A stretch of DNA of 64,000 nucleotides from PHAA01 sp964457945. Lineage in GTDB: Bacteria > Bacillota > Syntrophomonadia > Syntrophomonadales > Syntrophomonadaceae. Where the stretch lies: positions 1-64,000 of the forward strand of contig CAYWFX010000013.1 in the NCBI GenBank assembly GCA_964457945.1, read 5' to 3'. Below the pieces are notes generated by a model. That model was not told the DNA's origin, searched no databases, and was given only the letters and a program-made list of their open reading frames with translations. A program made the position numbers and the translations under genes. This document shows positions 56,222 through 64,000 of this stretch, one piece after another; within the stretch, counting starts at the first letter, position 1; the number at the start of each line of letters is the position of its first letter.

Positions 56222-58297
56222 CTACCGTTTCCTCGTGTCTATCGTCATTACCTTTCCTAATACCCACTCAGCAGTCCAGATTACCAGCAGACCTGCCACT
56301 CCCACCACTGTTCCGGTTAAGAGACCTGCCAGGGTGCGGTTGGCGGAGACCATTACGGCAGTAAACACATGGGAGAAACTATTAACCATGGAGATGCTGC
56401 CCATCATGACCCCGAGGCCCAATACCAGAAGAATAGCATCGTACTGGTATTTGCGATACAGGTACACCATAGCGAATAGAGCCGGGTAGCCGATCAAGAG
56501 CTCTTTGAAACGGGGTCGAGCCAGGAAAAGACTTTCCAGTATCTCCCGCAGTCTGATTTCCAGGGAAGATACGCTTACGACAGCATTACCGCTGCGTCCC
56601 AGGTAGTAATATACGGCCAGGGCACCAACCATTCCCATCAGCAAGACCAGGTAATTGGGCTTATCCTGCAAGAACTTAATAGCGTTGTTTTTAAAGTCAT
56701 TAAATCCGACCATACAGCTCACATAGTTTATAAAGAACAGCAAGAGCGGTAAGATAAAGGCCATCTTAACCCCGCTGAAAATATAGACATTCATAATATA
56801 ACGGATATCTGCCAGGCTGGTCACCACCGTATACATTCCCAACGAATTAACCCCCAGAATTATTGCGAGCGAGACCACCAGCTGCAGCAGGAATGGTTTC
56901 TCCCGATTCTTTTTCAAATACAGCAGTAAGAGTAAACTAGAAAAGGACGGGTAGAGAATAGCCGCAGCCAGGGCATACAGCTTCGCAAAATCAGCACCTA
57001 AAACCATATTGATAGCGATACAGCCTAGCGTACCCAGAACCAGCCAGCCAGCCAGCCAGGAGGTTTTCAGCCTTGGCCTGAACAGGTAGAGCAGGTAGAG
57101 AGTCCCGGCCAGCAGCAGGCTGAGCGCAACCATAAGCCGGTGGGTTGGACCCGGTATCTTAGGTGATAGCAGTTGCAAAGGCTGGTCAATACTATAACCC
57201 TTGGCAGCGATGGCAGTGTGGAATTTGCCAATCATATCCACGGTGTTATCAATATTTTTAGAAAAACTTACCTTCTGATCCTTAAAAGGAACCACATACA
57301 TAATACGGATACCCCGATCAATAACCCCGCGTACCCAGCGATAGTAACGCTCATCAATACTCTGTACAAACTCATCATTACTGCTGGAATAAACCCGGTT
57401 AATCGGGTAGCCGGCAGACTGCATCAATTCGTCCAGGCCGTTTTGGGTTACATATTGCAACTGGGCCGGGGTCTCAATAATCCCGACAATTATTCCGTGT
57501 TTCTTAACCAGGTTTTTTATCCATTCCAGGTGATCAGGCCATCCACTCAGGTCATTGCCAGCAAAAATCAGGTTTTTCACCCCATAATCAACCACAGCCC
57601 GTTCGTATTCCGCCAGGTATTGGGTGTTGGAACCTAAACTATTGCCGGGGCGCAGGGTAATATTAAACCCGCTGGCCTTGAGCTGCTTTAAGACCTTCTC
57701 ATCAAATCCCAGGCGGGCATCCAGATCCTTGCTGACTGGCTTATTCTTATCAGTGGAAGGGTTCATCTCAATAGTAATCGGAATAAGCTCAGCATTGATA
57801 ATGAAATAGCTCTTGCCGGCTAAGGTGAAGCTGATCAATTCATTAGGGAGAAAGCGGGCGCTCAGACGTTCCTTTAAAAAAGCAGCCACCGCCGGGTCGC
57901 CGGTCACCACCGCCAGGTTAGAAGGGCTGATAGGGGTGGGGCCAATAGCCTTCATGGCCGCTGCCCATATCTCTGGGGATAGGGTCCGGGTCAGGGAAGC
58001 AAAATCACCGTAAGAAGAAATATATATATCCCCATTATAGGCCAGGTCGCGTAAAGTAAGCTCATTAACCGCGACGTTCTTGACCCCGTTGTCTTGCAGG
58101 CGCAGGAGAATTTTATTCAAATCCATATTGGCTGAATTAGCACTCTTCGCAAACTCCTTGTAGTCTATCGTCGTTATAACCGCATTATTATGACTTTCGT
58201 TGCTGACTCGCAGTTGAATCCCACTATAGGATAAAATCAGAGTCAAGGCCAGCAAGGCCCATAGAAGTAGATAGCTATTCTTTTTCAGATTATTCAA
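56222..58297 (-). CDS. DUF5693 family membrane protein
   Basis: The 691-residue protein has one N-terminal transmembrane helix, a large extracytoplasmic domain (about 45-395, resembling a TIM-barrel hydrolase-like fold with AGNDLSGWPDHLEWIKNLV), and then about nine to ten transmembrane helices. Genes of this type often accompany csaB and a MurJ-like flippase, and the same trio occurs here. A TTG at 58297 is 9 nt after AAGGAGG; earlier codons lie before that site. It overlaps the flippase stop by 8 nt. Role in surface polymer export is inferred from context. Confidence 0.82.
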   Translation of the reverse strand: MNNLKKNSYLLLWALLALTLILSYSGIQLRVSNESHNNAVITTIDYKEFAKSANSANMDLNKILLRLQDNGVKNVAVNELTLRDLAYNGDIYISSYGDFASLTRTLSPEIWAAAMKAIGPTPISPSNLAVVTGDPAVAAFLKERLSARFLPNELISFTLAGKSYFIINAELIPITIEMNPSTDKNKPVSKDLDARLGFDEKVLKQLKASGFNITLRPGNSLGSNTQYLAEYERAVVDYGVKNLIFAGNDLSGWPDHLEWIKNLVKKHGIIVGIIETPAQLQYVTQNGLDELMQSAGYPINRVYSSSNDEFVQSIDERYYRWVRGVIDRGIRIMYVVPFKDQKVSFSKNIDNTVDMIGKFHTAIAAKGYSIDQPLQLLSPKIPGPTHRLMVALSLLLAGTLYLLYLFRPRLKTSWLAGWLVLGTLGCIAINMVLGADFAKLYALAAAILYPSFSSLLLLLYLKKNREKPFLLQLVVSLAIILGVNSLGMYTVVTSLADIRYIMNVYIFSGVKMAFILPLLLFFINYVSCMVGFNDFKNNAIKFLQDKPNYLVLLMGMVGALAVYYYLGRSGNAVVSVSSLEIRLREILESLFLARPRFKELLIGYPALFAMVYLYRKYQYDAILLVLGLGVMMGSISMVNSFSHVFTAVMVSANRTLAGLLTGTVVGVAGLLVIWTAEWVLGKVMTIDTRKR

Positions 58298-59804
58298 TTT
58301 TCTCTGCCTCCTTAACAAAAATACTTTGTATAATATTACTGAAATAGGCTATAAGCAGATAAACGCAGCCGCTGGCCATCATAGGTATGAGGAAGGCTAG
58401 CTTGCCACTGATGGGAAGATACCTGCTGCCTAGTATTACTGCTACCATGCCTGCCACCGGCAGGCCTAATTGGAACATAAAATAGAATGAACCCCGGTTC
58501 AGGAAATTCCCTATTTCCCTGCGCAATAAGAGGGCCATAATAATCGCGTAGAGCAGGAGGCAAAAGGCGGTGGAAGCACTAATGCCGATAATTCCTGAGG
58601 TTCTGAAGAGCCAGAAATCCAAAAGCAGTTTCAAGCCGATACAGAGCATACTCACCAACATAGGAACCTTGAACTTCTTAAGGGCATAATAGACCCGGTT
58701 GAAGATTTCCTGGCAGGCATAGCCCACCACGGCAAAACTGTAACCCAAAAAGGCCAAGGCCGTCATGTCCGTAGATTTGCTGGTAAAAGCCCCCCGCTCA
58801 TAGACCAGGGCTACGATTTCCTGGTTATAGACTACGACCAGGATCATATAGGGAAGCAGTATAAATAGCAGGATTTTAAAGATGTTGTTCAAAAGAGACC
58901 GGATGCGTACATTATCCCCGTCCAGGCAGTACTGCGACAGCCGCGGAAAAACCACCGTAGACATGGCCACGATAAAAATGCTGGTAATAGTGACAAAAAG
59001 GTTGCTCCCGAAACCCAAGGCCGCAGTTGTGCCTACCTCCAGATGGGTCGCAAAGGAACGGTCAATAATTAAACACAACTGCAAAAGGGAATTGCCCAAG
59101 AGGATAGGCATTAATTGCTTAAACATAAGAACTGTATGTTCATTCTTGAAATCAAGCCGGAAGAAAAACTTATATTTTTGCTTAAATAAAACCGGAACCT
59201 GAATCAGGAACTGTAAGAACCAGCCCAGGGTGGTTACGTAGCCCAGCATAATTATGTCATCGCCCTTCAGTAAAAGAGAACCAATAACCAGGAGGTTAAA
59301 GGGGATACTGATGGAAGATGACAATAGAAAATAGCTGTGTACCTGCAAGACCCCGGCGGCTACATAGGTTAAGCTCACAAAGAGCAGGGTGGGAATCATA
59401 ATCCGGGTAAGCAGAACGGCTAAACCAATTACATCATCACTCAGCCCGGGTGCAATCAGCCTGGTAATCGCTGGCGCAAACACAATACCCGCCAGGCATA
59501 ATAGAGTAGCCCAGAGAGTTATCTGCGCAAAAAGATTAGACAGATAAAGGTTTCTTTCCTCGCGCGTCTTATTATTTATGTAATAGGTTAAATCCGGTAT
59601 ATTTACGGATGACAGAGCTGTGCCGACGCTGGCAAACAAATAACCGGGAAAACTGAAGATAAGCTGGAAAAGGTCAGCTAATATAGTAGTAGCAAAAATA
59701 GACGCAAAGACAATGTCCCGCGCAAAACCCAGCAGCTTAGACATGAAAATAACTATAGAAACGCCTATAAATGTTTTACCTGTCCTTTGAGTTCCCTTAT
59801 TCAT
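58290..59804 (-). CDS. murJ: MurJ/MviN-like lipid-linked precursor flippase
   Basis: The 504-residue protein has about 14 transmembrane helices and the MurJ-type N-terminus (SIVIFMSKLLGFARDIVFASIFATTILADLF), and later FQLIFSFPGYLFASVGTALSSVNIP. It would flip lipid II or a related undecaprenyl-linked unit. A second MOP-type protein at 22837 could have a separate role. GAGG lies 8 nt before the ATG. csaB lies just upstream and DUF5693 just downstream, all on the minus strand. Confidence 0.85.
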   Translation of the reverse strand: MNKGTQRTGKTFIGVSIVIFMSKLLGFARDIVFASIFATTILADLFQLIFSFPGYLFASVGTALSSVNIPDLTYYINNKTREERNLYLSNLFAQITLWATLLCLAGIVFAPAITRLIAPGLSDDVIGLAVLLTRIMIPTLLFVSLTYVAAGVLQVHSYFLLSSSISIPFNLLVIGSLLLKGDDIIMLGYVTTLGWFLQFLIQVPVLFKQKYKFFFRLDFKNEHTVLMFKQLMPILLGNSLLQLCLIIDRSFATHLEVGTTAALGFGSNLFVTITSIFIVAMSTVVFPRLSQYCLDGDNVRIRSLLNNIFKILLFILLPYMILVVVYNQEIVALVYERGAFTSKSTDMTALAFLGYSFAVVGYACQEIFNRVYYALKKFKVPMLVSMLCIGLKLLLDFWLFRTSGIIGISASTAFCLLLYAIIMALLLRREIGNFLNRGSFYFMFQLGLPVAGMVAVILGSRYLPISGKLAFLIPMMASGCVYLLIAYFSNIIQSIFVKEAEKIE

Positions 59805-59814
59805 TCAACTAACC

Positions 59815-60891
59815 TCACGATTTTTTCACTAACGACAGCGCCAGCCGGGCGTTTTGCTCGGACTTGCTGCGCATTTCCTGGGCCTGGGTGCTGAGTTTGT
59901 CCTGGAGAGTAGCATCTCCCAGCAGCTTATCAATCTGAGCTTGCATTTCCTCGTAGCCTGCGGCCAGAGGTTGAAGATTAAATAATTTCAAAAAGGCATC
60001 CACCTTCGGGTCGTAAGAAATTCCGGCCAGGGGAATTCCCCGACTGGCTGAAAAAATCAAAGCGTGCAAGCGCATGGCCACCATCAGGTCCAGGCGGGAG
60101 ATTAGAGCCAGGTGCTCCTGACTCTTCAGATGTTCGTCCAGGACATAGGCATTCTCCTGCATCAGCTTAGCAACCCGTCGGGACTCGCTCACATCATCGG
60201 GATAGGCCATGGGAATAAATAGAATCTGGTAGCCTCGTGAGACTAATTCGTCCAGAAGCTGAGCCAGACGAGTCTGATATCCTTCCAGAGCCTGCCATTT
60301 GCGCACTGCCACTCCTACCAGAGGCTTAGCGCCGCACCGTATAGTTTTTAATAAATGCTCTATCCTGGCCTGATCGGCTGGTCCGGGTTCCAGGGAAAAG
60401 ACCGGGTCAGCGGTAACCAGGAGTGGGGGACGAGTAACCCCTAAATCCCACAGGAATTGGCGAGAGTCTTCATCCCGGAGGGTAATCAGATCCACATGGT
60501 TGCCTACCAGGCGCATCAGGAATTTGCTGAGGCTTCGGTTAATAGGGCCAACCCCCTGGGCATAAAAGATAACCGGTTTACCAATCAACTTGGCCATAGC
60601 TACCACACTTATATAATAAGGAAGTGAGCGGGCACTGGTTACATCCTGAAAAATACTTCCCCCGCCGCTTATCAAGAGGTCAGCTCCCAGCAGTTCCTGG
60701 AAGACCTGCCAGGGGTTTTTATGATATACCGCCCGAATACCATGCAGAGCCGCAGTCTTTTCTGGACTACCGGAAAAAACCACAAAATCTGCAGAGGGGC
60801 GGAGCCTTTTTATTGAGGAAGTTATAGCTGACAGCAGAGCTTCATCCCCTGCATTATCGAAACCATAATAACCTGAGAGGGCAATCTTCAT
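59815..60891 (-). CDS. csaB: Polysaccharide pyruvyl transferase CsaB
   Basis: CsaB adds pyruvate ketals to secondary cell wall polymers, creating the attachment site for SLH-domain proteins. The 358-residue protein has ALSGYYGFDNAGDEALL, LLISGGGSIFQDVTS, PVIFYAQGVGPINR, ITLRDEDSRQFL, the VAVRKW segment and AMRLHALIFSASRGIPLAGISYDPKV. AAAGGAA precedes the ATG. First gene of csaB-murJ-DUF5693. It implies an S-layer or SLH-anchored surface, though no SLH protein is in the window. Confidence 0.93.
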   Translation of the reverse strand: MKIALSGYYGFDNAGDEALLSAITSSIKRLRPSADFVVFSGSPEKTAALHGIRAVYHKNPWQVFQELLGADLLISGGGSIFQDVTSARSLPYYISVVAMAKLIGKPVIFYAQGVGPINRSLSKFLMRLVGNHVDLITLRDEDSRQFLWDLGVTRPPLLVTADPVFSLEPGPADQARIEHLLKTIRCGAKPLVGVAVRKWQALEGYQTRLAQLLDELVSRGYQILFIPMAYPDDVSESRRVAKLMQENAYVLDEHLKSQEHLALISRLDLMVAMRLHALIFSASRGIPLAGISYDPKVDAFLKLFNLQPLAAGYEEMQAQIDKLLGDATLQDKLSTQAQEMRSKSEQNARLALSLVKKS

Positions 60892-61022
60892 GCACTATTC
60901 CTTTCATGCGGCAGTTTTCCCCATTGATTATAACAGAATTTGCACATTTTTTGGTATATGGACAACTAATTGTTCCGGTGTTAGAATAAGCCTAGATTCC
61001 GATGGGGGAGGTTTATTTTATT

Positions 61023-62090
61023 ATGTCCATATATAGACTGGCTTTTGCACTCCTAGCGGCATTTGGTATAGCTTATTTTTCAATGCCTTACGTAATTAAG
61101 CTGGCCCATCGCCTGGGAGCAATAGACCAACCGGATAAACGCAAAGTTCATAATGGTACCATGCCACGGCTGGGAGGCCTGGCTATTTTTTCGGCTTTTA
61201 TCATAGTAATGGTTATAGGGGTGCAAGTTTCCCCGGAACTATTAGGTATTATAATAGGAGGCTGTGTTATTTTTTTGGTGGGGATGCTGGATGATATTTA
61301 CCAGCTGCCACCCTGGGTAAAACTAATCGGTCAGGGTATAGCAGCGTCGATTGCCATTTATTCTGGAGTGGTGGTTGGTTTTGTTACCAACCCCTTTGAT
61401 GGACTGATGGATCTGGGATATCTCGGCATACCGTTAACCTTTGTCTGGATTATAGGTATCAGCAATGCCATTAATTTGATCGATGGGCTGGATGGCCTGG
61501 CAGCTGGAGTTTCCAGTATAGCCGCAGCTACCATGGGAATTGTAGCCTATTCGCAGGGGCAGGAAGCGGTATTTATCGTAGCATTGGTTCTGGTGGCGGC
61601 CATACTTGGCTTTCTACCCTATAACTTTCATCCGGCCCGCACCTTCATGGGTGATGGAGGTTCCAATTTCCTGGGTTTCACCCTGGGATGCCTGGCAGTA
61701 ATGGGTCTGACCAAGAGTACAGCAGTTATATCACTCTTTGTGCCCATAGTAATTTTGGGAATTCCGATTTTCGATACCTTCTTTGCTATCATTAGGCGTA
61801 TATATAATAAAGCTCCTATTTTTATGCCCGACAAATCCCATCTGCATCACCGTTTGATGGCGATCGGGTGCAGTCATCGCAGAAGTGTACTGATTATCTA
61901 TGGAATCAGTGGATTTTTTGGCCTTACGGCCATTGTCCTAAACTACGTAAACCGGCCTAAGGCTACCCTGGTTCTAGCGCTGCTCCTACTGCTCATCGTG
62001 CTGGGAGCCGAAAAAATAGGCATGCGAACCGGTGAAAAACCCAAAGAGATTGTAAAAACAGGAAAATCAACCTTAACCCTACACCAATAA
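61023..62090 (+). CDS. Undecaprenyl-phosphate sugar-1-phosphate transferase (WecA/TagO type)
   Basis: The 355-residue protein has about ten to eleven transmembrane helices. Signatures are DQPDKRKVHNGTMPRLGG, MLDDIYQLPP, NLIDGLDGLAAG, HPARTFMGDGGSNFLG and SHLHHRL. Enzymes of this type start teichoic-acid-like or secondary polymers by moving GlcNAc-1-P to undecaprenyl phosphate. The ATG at 61023 is about 11 nt from GGGGGAGG; an ATG at 61002 precedes that site. It is divergent from csaB, in line with a wall-polymer locus. Confidence 0.92.
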   Translation: MSIYRLAFALLAAFGIAYFSMPYVIKLAHRLGAIDQPDKRKVHNGTMPRLGGLAIFSAFIIVMVIGVQVSPELLGIIIGGCVIFLVGMLDDIYQLPPWVKLIGQGIAASIAIYSGVVVGFVTNPFDGLMDLGYLGIPLTFVWIIGISNAINLIDGLDGLAAGVSSIAAATMGIVAYSQGQEAVFIVALVLVAAILGFLPYNFHPARTFMGDGGSNFLGFTLGCLAVMGLTKSTAVISLFVPIVILGIPIFDTFFAIIRRIYNKAPIFMPDKSHLHHRLMAIGCSHRRSVLIIYGISGFFGLTAIVLNYVNRPKATLVLALLLLLIVLGAEKIGMRTGEKPKEIVKTGKSTLTLHQ

Positions 62091-62190
62091 AAATCAGGGT
62101 AAATAAGGTTCTATCCATTCTAAATTGTCTGTGTTATTCATAATCATCATTGTCAATCAGTGTTTATTCGTTCTCTTATGGAGGTTTATT

Positions 62191-63285
62191 ATGACGAAGA
62201 AAATGAAATCATATTTTCAAATTGCATTAATGATGGGTCTGGTTTTTGGCGTTTTTTATGCTCTGGGCGCCGGGCTGGTTGCCGCTTTCCTTCCTGGTAC
62301 GGAGCAGGCTGATAGCGATACGCCCGTAGTGGAAGACAAAAAAAGAGTTACTATCCTCTTCCTGGGGGTAGATGCTCGGCCCGGAGATACTAACTCGCGC
62401 TCAGATACTCTGATATTGGCTTCCATTGACCCTACGCGGAACAAGGTAGCCGTAGTTTCCATTCCCCGCGATACTCAGATTAATGGAGCTGCAGGCAGCG
62501 GGATGGATAAGATCAACAGTGCCAATGTTACCGGAGGTCCCCAATTGGCCGTAAAAAAAGTCGAAGGTTTAATGGGAGAAAAGATAGACTATTATGTAGA
62601 GATGAACTTCGAGGGATTTAAAAAGGTTGTAGATACCCTGGGCGGGGTTAGCATAGATGTAGATCAGCGTATGTACAAACCAACGGAAGACATAAATCTG
62701 CAGCCTGGTCTGCAGCGCCTCGATGGCAGAGATGCCCTGGCCTATGTTCGTTACCGTGGTTATGTACAGGGCGATATCGAAAGAACCGCTCACCAGCAGG
62801 AGTTTATAAAAGCCCTGGGCAAAGAGCTGCTGAAGCCTGCAACCATTGCCAAGCTTCCCCAGCTGATTCGTGAAGCCAACACCTATGTGGACACCAACCT
62901 GCGCCTCACTGATATGCTGAAAATGGCAACCTGGGCACCAGGTTTTAATGCCGAATCAATTATAGCCCAGACCCTGCCCGGATACTTTCTAGACCAGCGG
63001 GATTCTGATGGGGTCTTGACTGCCAGCTATTGGGTGGCAGACACCAAGCAGGCGAGTACGCTCCTGGATAAGATGCTGGACGGACAGACCGTAGCGGTAT
63101 TAGTGGACGCCCCGGCTTCCGCTAATAATCTAGTTGTCCGTACTTCCGATGTCCCTAAAGTCAAAGAAAAGACGCCACCCCTACCGAATCAGAAACTGCC
63201 CTCCGACAAAGACAAGATCAACTGGGAACGATCCAACCTCCCCAGTGCCGGCCACGGAGATGTGATAATAGAAAAACAGGTATAA
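62191..63285 (+). CDS. LytR-CpsA-Psr (LCP) family ligase
   Basis: LCP proteins attach undecaprenyl-linked polymers to peptidoglycan. The 364-residue product has one N-terminal transmembrane helix (about 9-31) and an extracytoplasmic LCP domain: TILFLGVDARPGDTNSRSDT, VAVVSIPRDTQI, the MDKINSANVTGGPQLAV segment and DALAYVRYRGYVQGDIERTAHQQEFI. The catalytic Arg/Asp residues are there. GGAGG precedes the ATG at 62191. It follows the WecA/TagO gene and would complete polymer synthesis, pyruvylation and anchoring. A strong terminator follows. Confidence 0.92.
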   Translation: MTKKMKSYFQIALMMGLVFGVFYALGAGLVAAFLPGTEQADSDTPVVEDKKRVTILFLGVDARPGDTNSRSDTLILASIDPTRNKVAVVSIPRDTQINGAAGSGMDKINSANVTGGPQLAVKKVEGLMGEKIDYYVEMNFEGFKKVVDTLGGVSIDVDQRMYKPTEDINLQPGLQRLDGRDALAYVRYRGYVQGDIERTAHQQEFIKALGKELLKPATIAKLPQLIREANTYVDTNLRLTDMLKMATWAPGFNAESIIAQTLPGYFLDQRDSDGVLTASYWVADTKQASTLLDKMLDGQTVAVLVDAPASANNLVVRTSDVPKVKEKTPPLPNQKLPSDKDKINWERSNLPSAGHGDVIIEKQV

Positions 63286-63293
63286 ATAACTTG

Positions 63294-63322
63294 AAAAACT
63301 TGGGGCTGACCCCAAGTTTTTT
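63294..63322. terminator. Terminator after the LCP gene
   Basis: AAAAACTTGGGG (63294-63305) pairs with CCCCAAGTTTTT (63310-63321) around CTGA. It can work for both the LCP gene and the convergent Uma2 gene. Confidence 0.92.
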
Positions 63323-63329
63323 CTGATCC

Positions 63330-63959
63330 CTATTCAGCAAATATTGCATCAAGATCGATTTCAAGGCCGGGAAAAAGTTCGTTACTTATTTTTTCTCCGG
63401 TGGAGAAACTATTGGTTTTTTCGTATTGGCCTGAGTCGTTAAGAGAGTAGATATCTATAACCTGGAATTTGGGGAACACTACCCAGTATTGCTGGATTTT
63501 GCTTTGCTCATAAAGGTTGAATTTTTCATTCAGGTCTTTTTTGGCTGTGGATGAGGATAGTATCTCTATAACCAGTTCAGGTGCCCCTTTACAGCCTCTT
63601 TCATCCAGTTTATTTTGGTCGCAAACTACTACGATATCGGGCTGCACTACGGTGGATATTTCCTCATCTGTTTCTTCTTCCCGAGGCAAGCGTACGTCAA
63701 AGGGGGCTGGAAAGACCCGGCATTTTTTGTCTTTGAAATATAAAGCCAGTGGAACAAATAATTCTCCCAGTATCCTCTGATGTTCGGTTAAAGGTGCTGG
63801 GCTCATGAGGCTGGGCACACCGTTAATAATTTCCCACCGTTCCTCACTCGGCCAGTTAAGGTAATCTGCATAGGTATATCTTTCTTTTCTTTTTTCCAAA
63901 GGAGTATTAACAATAACCGCCTCCTTTAATACCTGAGACCTGAGATACCAGGTTAGCAT
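63330..63959 (-). CDS. Uma2 family (DUF820) PD-(D/E)XK-like protein
   Basis: Up to 209 residues. The family core is present: ERYTYADYLNWPSEERWEIINGVPSLMSPAP, then VQPDIVVVCDQNKLDERGCKGAPELVIEILS with the D...ExE/K-type nuclease residues, and DLNEKFNLYEQSKIQQYWVV. These proteins look like restriction-type endonucleases but their role is unknown. The start is unclear. The ATG at 63959 has no ribosome binding site and would be nearly leaderless. An AAGGAGG just before an in-frame ATT at 63914 suggests a start there, or at the TTG at 63899. Confidence 0.82.
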   Translation of the reverse strand: MLTWYLRSQVLKEAVIVNTPLEKRKERYTYADYLNWPSEERWEIINGVPSLMSPAPLTEHQRILGELFVPLALYFKDKKCRVFPAPFDVRLPREEETDEEISTVVQPDIVVVCDQNKLDERGCKGAPELVIEILSSSTAKKDLNEKFNLYEQSKIQQYWVVFPKFQVIDIYSLNDSGQYEKTNSFSTGEKISNELFPGLEIDLDAIFAE

Positions 63960-63968
63960 TATGATTTA

Positions 63969-63998
63969 ATTATAAATGGAGGTTAATAGAGAATGCAA
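63969..63998 (-). promoter_or_regulatory. Sigma-A promoter of the Uma2 gene
   Basis: On the minus strand, TTGCAT (63998-63993) and TATAAT (63974-63969) are separated by 18 nt, giving a start near 63962. On the plus strand the same region has GGAGG (63978-63982) before an ATG at 63993, which may begin a gene beyond the window. Confidence 0.6.
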
Positions 63999-64000
63999 GG

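Noticed and set aside
1..64000. CRISPR arrays, rRNA or tRNA genes
   Set aside because: No regularly spaced direct repeats with unique spacers and no tRNA or rRNA signatures were seen.

Overview
The window reads as a chromosomal segment of an endospore-forming, anaerobic Firmicute of the Clostridia. The sporulation genes spoIIR, spoIIE, spoVT, fin, yabP and yabQ are present, with a GerA-type germinant receptor cluster. The tungstate transporter, formate/nitrite channel and many TTG/GTG starts behind strong GGAGG sites would suit a Syntrophomonas-like syntroph. That genus-level guess is inference; only the spore-former and low-to-mid GC Firmicute level is well supported.

Layout. 0-1 kb: gene fragment and an alpha/beta hydrolase. 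1.1-3.7 kb: candidate Moco/Tuco riboswitch and tupABC tungstate ABC transporter. 3.8-4.4 kb: spoIIR. 4.4-5.2 kb: non-coding block with an inverted pair of large structured repeats. 5.3-15.1 kb: ispE, GntR regulator, nucleotidyltransferase, glmU, prs, bL25, pth, fin, mfd. 15.1-21.9 kb, minus strand: seven-gene germinant receptor cluster. 22.1-28.9 kb: spoVT, spoVB-like flippase, mazG, hup, rqcP, yabP, yabQ, small HTH gene, divIC, S1 protein, ppx. 29-31 kb: carbonic anhydrase and a formate/nitrite channel. 31.2-33.7 kb: spoIIE. 33.8-34.5 kb: second pair of structured repeats. 34.5-40.2 kb: tilS, ftsH, HD protein, folP-folB-folK. 40.3-45.8 kb: panG-like, panB, panC, panD, nadB, nadC. 45.9-49.3 kb: coiled-coil protein, P1 peptidase, coaX, dusB. 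49.5-56 kb: HTH gene, an IS607-type insertion (tnpA/tnpB), two conserved genes, greA, lysS. 56.2-60.9 kb, minus strand: DUF5693 protein, MurJ-like flippase, csaB. 61-63.3 kb: WecA/TagO-type transferase and an LCP ligase. 63.3-64 kb: Uma2-family gene.

The backbone glmU-prs-ctc-pth-fin-mfd-spoVT-yabM-mazG-rqcP-yabP-yabQ-divIC-yabR-spoIIE-tilS-ftsH-coaX-fol-dusB-lysS is the block known near the origin in Bacillus subtilis. It is interrupted here by the ger cluster, the carbonic anhydrase/FNT pair, the pan/nad genes and an IS607 element. The usual hpt gene between tilS and ftsH is missing.

The most unusual signal is non-coding. Four copies (A-D) of a 200-215 nt multi-stem element lie in two inverted pairs (about 4.40-5.17 kb and 33.78-34.45 kb). 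Each copy has an outer stem of about 17 bp and two inner hairpins with conserved loops (CATCCRTG and RTCCT or close to it). The stem sequences differ between copies but pairing is kept, which is what selection for RNA (or single-stranded DNA) structure produces. The pairs are bounded by inverted copies of a TTCGCAGTT...ATGCGCA end motif, and parts of that motif also occur alone elsewhere. A second family, GGGGACGG-type REP-like palindromes, fills many intergenic gaps and appears inserted inside one copy. Other regulatory signals include a near-consensus sigma-G promoter at spoVT, a sigma-E-like promoter at yabP, a long-spacer promoter at spoIIE and a three-site DnaA-box cluster before a small HTH gene.
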